17,642 nt of DNA, from contig JAQBYK010000010.1 of assembly GCA_027622635.1 (NCBI GenBank), forward strand, positions 1 through 17,642. Reading direction: 5' to 3'. A model generated the notes under the pieces. The model saw only the letters and a list, made by a program, of their open reading frames with translations. It did no database searches and was not told the origin of the DNA. Positions 14,610-17,642 of the stretch are shown here, piece by piece. A program made the translations under genes and the position numbers. The number at the start of each line of letters is the position of its first letter. Position 1 is the first letter of the stretch. The stretch comes from a bacterium (lineage in GTDB: Bacteria > Patescibacteriota > Gracilibacteria > UBA1369 > LOWO2-01-FULL-3).

Positions 14610-14896
14610 CAGAGGAAACCGATAATAAGCCGGAAGCTCAAACTGAAGCTGTTGCTGAAGTGAAAAAGGATGAAGCGGCGATTATATTTTACTGTAAAGA
14701 CTGTGCTGAAATAGTTGATACTACTCCAATTGGAAGGAAGTACGTTTATAAATGCAAAAAATGCGGCACAAAAAATGTCGCATTTGGTACGCCAAAAAGT
14801 ATTCGTGGATTTTTTAGAATGGATGAAAATGAGAAGAAAGATAAAAATGACGAAAAGGGAGAAGACTCTAAAGTAATGACCGGAGCCAAAATCTGA
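14606..14896 (+). CDS. Small zinc-ribbon protein
   Basis: A 96-residue hydrophilic protein with a low-complexity Glu/Ala/Lys N-terminus (1-24). A single predicted zinc ribbon follows: YCKDC (Cys30, Cys33), 16 residues, then YKCKKCG (Cys50, Cys53). A patch FGTPKSIRGFF follows the ribbon, and a charged Lys/Glu/Asp tail ends the protein. The CxxC-x16-CxxC knuckle pair binds one zinc in many nucleic-acid or protein adaptor domains. It is translationally coupled to the four-helix membrane protein, so a membrane-associated adaptor is possible. No family name is offered. Confidence 0.72.
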   Translation: MTEETDNKPEAQTEAVAEVKKDEAAIIFYCKDCAEIVDTTPIGRKYVYKCKKCGTKNVAFGTPKSIRGFFRMDENEKKDKNDEKGEDSKVMTGAKI

Positions 14897-14995
14897 CATT
14901 TTAAGAAAAATTTAGAGTTTTTTAACGAATTTTTAATGTTTTGGTGCTAATGTGGGTAGCGTTGTTAGTTGTATGAAGCGCTTTGAAATTTCATG

Positions 14996-15025
14996 TTGAC
15001 AGGTGAGCATACGCTCACCTATACT
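14996..15025 (+). promoter_or_regulatory. recA promoter with embedded palindromic operator (probable LexA/SOS box)
   Basis: Consensus -35 TTGACA (14996-15001), 18-bp spacer, -10 TATACT (15020-15025). A perfect inverted repeat, AGGTGAGC-ATAC-GCTCACCT (15001-15020), fills the spacer and shares one base with each element, so a bound repressor must block RNA polymerase. recA is the classic LexA target, and LexA boxes vary between phyla. From memory, the Geobacter-type box (GGTTN2CN4GN3ACC) is close to this one. The leader from about 15032 is 25 nt, without a Shine-Dalgarno motif. Confidence 0.8.
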
Positions 15026-15056
15026 GACAATACTCTTATTCTTTAAACAAAATGTT

Positions 15057-16106
15057 ATGGACGCAAAAGACGAAAAAGCAAAGGCTATAGAACTAGCAAT
15101 TGCACAGATCGAAAAAAACTTTGGCAAGGGGGCTGTCATGAAAATGGGGGAGGCCAACAGGGTGCCTATAGAAACCATCTCTACCGGTTCAATTTCCCTG
15201 GACATAGCCCTTGGTGGCGGTGTGCCACGTGGACGTATTGTGGAAATCTATGGACCTGAGAGCTCTGGGAAAACAACTCTTAGCCTGCACATCTTGGCTG
15301 AGGCTCAAAAGGCCGGTGGTACTGCTGCCTTCGTAGATGCCGAGCACGCACTTGATCCGGAATATGCAAAAAAAATCGGTGTAAATGTTGACGAACTACT
15401 TTTGTCACAACCTGACAGTGGAGAGCAGGCCCTGGAAATAGTAGAGACCCTTGTACGGAGCAATGGCCTGGATCTTGTGATAATCGATTCAGTTGCGGCT
15501 CTAACACCAAGAGCAGAAATTGATGGAGATATGGGCGATTCCCACATGGGGCTACAGGCACGATTGATGAGTCAGGCACTACGAAAGCTAACAGCAATTG
15601 TTTCTAAAACCAATACTACCGTGATTTTCTTAAATCAGCTTCGTATGAAGATTGGTGTAATGTTTGGCAATCCCGAGACCACAACAGGTGGACAAGCTTT
15701 GAAATTTTATTCATCTGTAAGAATGGATATTCGTGCCTGCGGTAAGATTGAAGATCCGGGCAATGTGGATAAAGAGTTGGTTGGCAATAGGGTTCGCGTA
15801 AAAGTCGTGAAAAACAAAATTGCTCCTCCATTCAAAAAGGCTGAATTCGACATTATGTATAATAAAGGTATCTCCTTTGAGGGTGACTTGCTGGATTTGG
15901 CTACCAAGTACAATGTTGCTCGCAAGGCTGGTGCGTTCTATAGCTATGGCGAAACCAAGCTTGGTCAAGGTAGAGAAAACTCAAAAGGATTCCTAATAGA
16001 GAATGAAAAGGTCCTTAAGGCTATGGAGAAAGATGTGAAAACTCTTCTTTATGGAACTCCTAAGGAGGTTGAGAAAATTGTTAAAAATTTACCTGTAAAT
16101 GCCTAG
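15057..16106 (+). CDS. recA: RecA recombinase
   Basis: ATP-dependent strand-exchange protein that also triggers LexA self-cleavage. From ATG 15057 it has 349 residues, normal for RecA. The Walker A loop GPESSGKT is at 66-73, AFVDAEHALDPEYA at 91-104, Walker B LVIID at 140-144, and the DNA-binding loop region with MSQALRKL and FLNQLRMKIGVMFGNPETTTGG follows. An in-frame GTG at 15003 would add 18 residues, but it lies inside the operator and upstream of the predicted transcript start, so it is rejected. The C-terminus (KIVKNLPVNA) lacks the long acidic tail of E. coli RecA. The gene overlaps recX by 8 nt. Transcription is predicted to be repressed through the palindrome in its promoter. Confidence 0.98.
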   Translation: MDAKDEKAKAIELAIAQIEKNFGKGAVMKMGEANRVPIETISTGSISLDIALGGGVPRGRIVEIYGPESSGKTTLSLHILAEAQKAGGTAAFVDAEHALDPEYAKKIGVNVDELLLSQPDSGEQALEIVETLVRSNGLDLVIIDSVAALTPRAEIDGDMGDSHMGLQARLMSQALRKLTAIVSKTNTTVIFLNQLRMKIGVMFGNPETTTGGQALKFYSSVRMDIRACGKIEDPGNVDKELVGNRVRVKVVKNKIAPPFKKAEFDIMYNKGISFEGDLLDLATKYNVARKAGAFYSYGETKLGQGRENSKGFLIENEKVLKAMEKDVKTLLYGTPKEVEKIVKNLPVNA

Positions 16107-16581
16107 TGATCATCAAAAATTATTGGATTACACATTTCGCATTCTCGCTAAAAAGCGCTACACGGCTTATGAAATGCGAAAAAAAATGGAACAATACCTG
16201 AATAGACGTCACATTGTTGATGAAGCGCTAATTATTGGGGTACTTGATAGATTGTTGGAATTGAAATACCTGGATGATGAGCAATACACCGAGGATTATG
16301 TTTCTACCAGAATAAAATTAAAACCACGTGGTAAATTCATGTTAACAAAAGAGCTAAAATCGAAGGGGATTTCCGGGGAGATGCTAGAAAAAGCATTTCA
16401 GAAATCCCCTATAGACGAAGATAAAATTGCTCTTCAATCTTTGGAAAGAAAAGAAAATCAATGGAATAATTTAAGTCATTCCCAAAAAAAAGAGAAGGCC
16501 TTTAGATTCCTTGCTACTCGCGGTTTTAATACAGATACTATTTACAAAATAGTGAATGAGCGATACAATACTGTTTGTTAA
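16099..16581 (+). CDS. recX: RecX, regulator of RecA
   Basis: Modulates RecA filaments, usually as an inhibitor. It has 160 residues of all-helical sequence. The first repeat contains LLDYTFRILAKKRYTAYEMRKKM, then VLDRLLELKYLDDEQYTEDYVSTRIKLKPRGKFMLTKELKSKGIS, the strongest RecX signature, and a third repeat ends FRFLATRGFNTDTIYKIV. The start ATG 16099 lies inside recA (8-nt overlap), so translation is coupled and both respond to the same promoter. A perfect TAAGGAGG in recA about 30 nt upstream is too distant to serve this start. A strong terminator follows the stop directly. Confidence 0.94.
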   Translation: MPSDHQKLLDYTFRILAKKRYTAYEMRKKMEQYLNRRHIVDEALIIGVLDRLLELKYLDDEQYTEDYVSTRIKLKPRGKFMLTKELKSKGISGEMLEKAFQKSPIDEDKIALQSLERKENQWNNLSHSQKKEKAFRFLATRGFNTDTIYKIVNERYNTVC

Positions 16582-16610
16582 GTAGGGTCTTGTTAAGATC
16601 CTGCTTTTTT
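16582..16610 (+). terminator. Rho-independent terminator between recX and nusA
   Basis: A 10-bp stem (16582-16591 with 16595-16604, two G-U pairs) with the loop GTT is followed by T6 (16605-16610). It is the clearest intrinsic terminator in the window and directly follows the recX stop. It leaves only 20 nt before the nusA start. Confidence 0.85.
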
Positions 16611-16630
16611 ACTGTTTAAACAAAAAACTC

Positions 16631-17642
16631 ATGCAATCACAATTTCTTGCTGCAATCAATCAGCTATGTGACGAAAAAAATATCTCAAAAGATCGAGTAA
16701 TCGAGACGATTAAGGCTGCCCTGAAAGCTGCCTACAGAAAAGATTATGGAACAAAGGACCAAAATGTAGATATAGATTTGGATGACAACTCCGGCTTGGT
16801 CACAGTTTTTCTGGTTAAAGAAGTAGTTGATGAAGTTGAGGATGAAGAACTTCAAATCACCGAATCAGACGCAAAAAAATACAGTAAAAAAGCAAAGGTT
16901 GGAGACGAAATAAGGATTGATGTCACTCCTACCAATTATGGGCGTATTGCTGCTCAAGCTGCTAAACAGGTGATAATCCAAAGAATCCAGGAGGCTGAGC
17001 GTGATGTAATGTATGACACATTTAAAGACCGTGAAAACGAACTTATTAATGCGATCGTTCACCGTGTAGATGGTCGGAATATATATTTAAACCTGGATGA
17101 CAAAATCACAACCACTTTGCCTTATGATCAACAAATCTCAGGAGAAAAATATTATTCCGGACAAAGAATTAAGCTCTATTTGGATAAAGTAATTAAAACT
17201 ACAAGGGGTCCTGAACTTCTTATTTCCAGAACACACCCCAGTCTTGTTAGGAAACTACTCGAGCTGGAGATCCCTGAGATTAAATCCAATTTAGTTGAGA
17301 TTAAATCTATTGCTCGTGATCCCGGAGTAAGATGTAAAGTTGCCGTTTGCTCTCATGATGAGAAAATTGATCCAATAGGTTCTTGTGTTGGACAGAAAGG
17401 TGTGCGTGTACAAAATATTATGGAAGAATTGCATGGAGAAAGGATAGATATAATCCAATGGTCCGAAGATATGCTTGAATATATTAAGACCGCCCTGGCA
17501 CCCGCTAAAACTACTGTGATTGTTTTGGACGATAAGATAAAACGTGCGAAAGTTTATGTTCAGCCTGACCAAAGACCTCTTGCCATAGGCAAGCAGGGAC
17601 AAAATGTTCGACTTGCATCTATTTTGACAGGTTGGGAGATAG
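16631..17642 (+). CDS. nusA: Transcription termination/antitermination factor NusA (5' part, cut by window end)
   Basis: RNA polymerase-binding factor controlling pausing, termination and antitermination. The 337 residues visible cover the N-terminal polymerase-binding domain (~1-130, starting MQSQFLAAINQLCDEKNISK), the S1 domain (~138-200), the linker signature ISRTHPSLVRKLLELEIPEI (198-217), the first KH domain with its GQKG loop (254-257) and most of the second with GKQG (320-323). The frame is open to the last base, so the 3' end lies outside. ATG 16631 fits the conserved N-terminus. rimP, which usually precedes nusA, is absent; recX lies upstream instead. There is no Shine-Dalgarno motif; the leader is A-rich (TTTAAACAAAA), like that of recA. 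A weak promoter may overlap the terminator (TTGTTA 16590-16595, TTTAAA 16615-16620). Confidence 0.95.
   Translation, partial: MQSQFLAAINQLCDEKNISKDRVIETIKAALKAAYRKDYGTKDQNVDIDLDDNSGLVTVFLVKEVVDEVEDEELQITESDAKKYSKKAKVGDEIRIDVTPTNYGRIAAQAAKQVIIQRIQEAERDVMYDTFKDRENELINAIVHRVDGRNIYLNLDDKITTTLPYDQQISGEKYYSGQRIKLYLDKVIKTTRGPELLISRTHPSLVRKLLELEIPEIKSNLVEIKSIARDPGVRCKVAVCSHDEKIDPIGSCVGQKGVRVQNIMEELHGERIDIIQWSEDMLEYIKTALAPAKTTVIVLDDKIKRAKVYVQPDQRPLAIGKQGQNVRLASILTGWEI

Noticed and set aside
14901..14925. AT-only hairpin after the zinc-ribbon gene as a terminator
   Set aside because: The 8-bp stem is all A-T with one G-U and would be very unstable; not called as a feature.
15003..15056. GTG start extending RecA by 18 residues
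   Set aside because: It lies within the operator and upstream of the predicted transcript start; RecA homology begins at ATG 15057.
16058..16075. Perfect TAAGGAGG near the end of recA as a recX ribosome binding site
   Set aside because: It is about 30 nt before the recX ATG, too far to act, and is explained by the recA codons CCT AAG GAG GTT.
1..17642. CRISPR arrays, tRNA or rRNA genes, insertion sequences, attachment sites
   Set aside because: No regularly spaced repeats, no tRNA-like or rRNA sequence, and no transposase or flanking direct repeats were found.

Overview
The window looks like an ordinary stretch of chromosome from a compact, AT-rich bacterium. TAA, TAG and TGA all end genes and TGG is read as Trp, so the code is standard (not the UGA=Gly code of Gracilibacteria/Absconditabacteria). 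Genes are packed tightly, several overlap at their stop or start codons, and almost none has a Shine-Dalgarno motif at a useful distance. Small secreted proteins carry cohesin, dockerin, lamin-tail and SLH modules. My tentative placement is a Patescibacteria/CPR-type lineage (for example a Peregrinibacteria-like genome), but there is no rRNA here and this is only an inference from style.

Layout. Positions 1-96 hold the tail of an unidentified plus-strand gene. Next come a minus-strand cytosolic L-asparaginase and a divergent membrane-anchored polysaccharide deacetylase. A cell-surface block (2107-7041) follows: a secreted lamin-tail/cohesin/FN3/dockerin protein, a membrane-anchored cohesin protein, a HTH/coiled-coil protein, a CTP-dependent prenol-kinase-like membrane protein, and an SLH/FN3/Ig-like protein. 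Central metabolism comes next: glutamate dehydrogenase and pyruvate phosphate dikinase, then NAD kinase on the opposite strand. A MazE/MazF-type toxin-antitoxin pair sits between NAD kinase and a GT4 glycosyltransferase, both on the minus strand. A two-gene unit (four-helix membrane protein plus zinc-ribbon protein) leads into recA-recX and the 5' part of nusA, which runs off the window.

How the parts may work together. The dockerin protein and the membrane-anchored cohesin next to it could form a miniature scaffold that holds secreted material at the cell surface. The SLH protein would be a second surface-bound component, and the deacetylase and glycosyltransferase would act on envelope glycans. 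Asparaginase, glutamate dehydrogenase and pyruvate phosphate dikinase link amino-acid nitrogen to 2-oxoglutarate and PEP.

The most interesting signals are regulatory. The recA promoter has -35 TTGACA and -10 TATACT, and its 18-bp spacer is almost exactly filled by a perfect 8-4-8 palindrome, which I take to be a LexA-type SOS operator. Several genes (ppdK, gdh, the glycosyltransferase, possibly the deacetylase and asparaginase) have a -10 element only 5-7 nt upstream of the start codon, as expected for leaderless mRNAs. Two convergent gene pairs share the bases of their stop codons.
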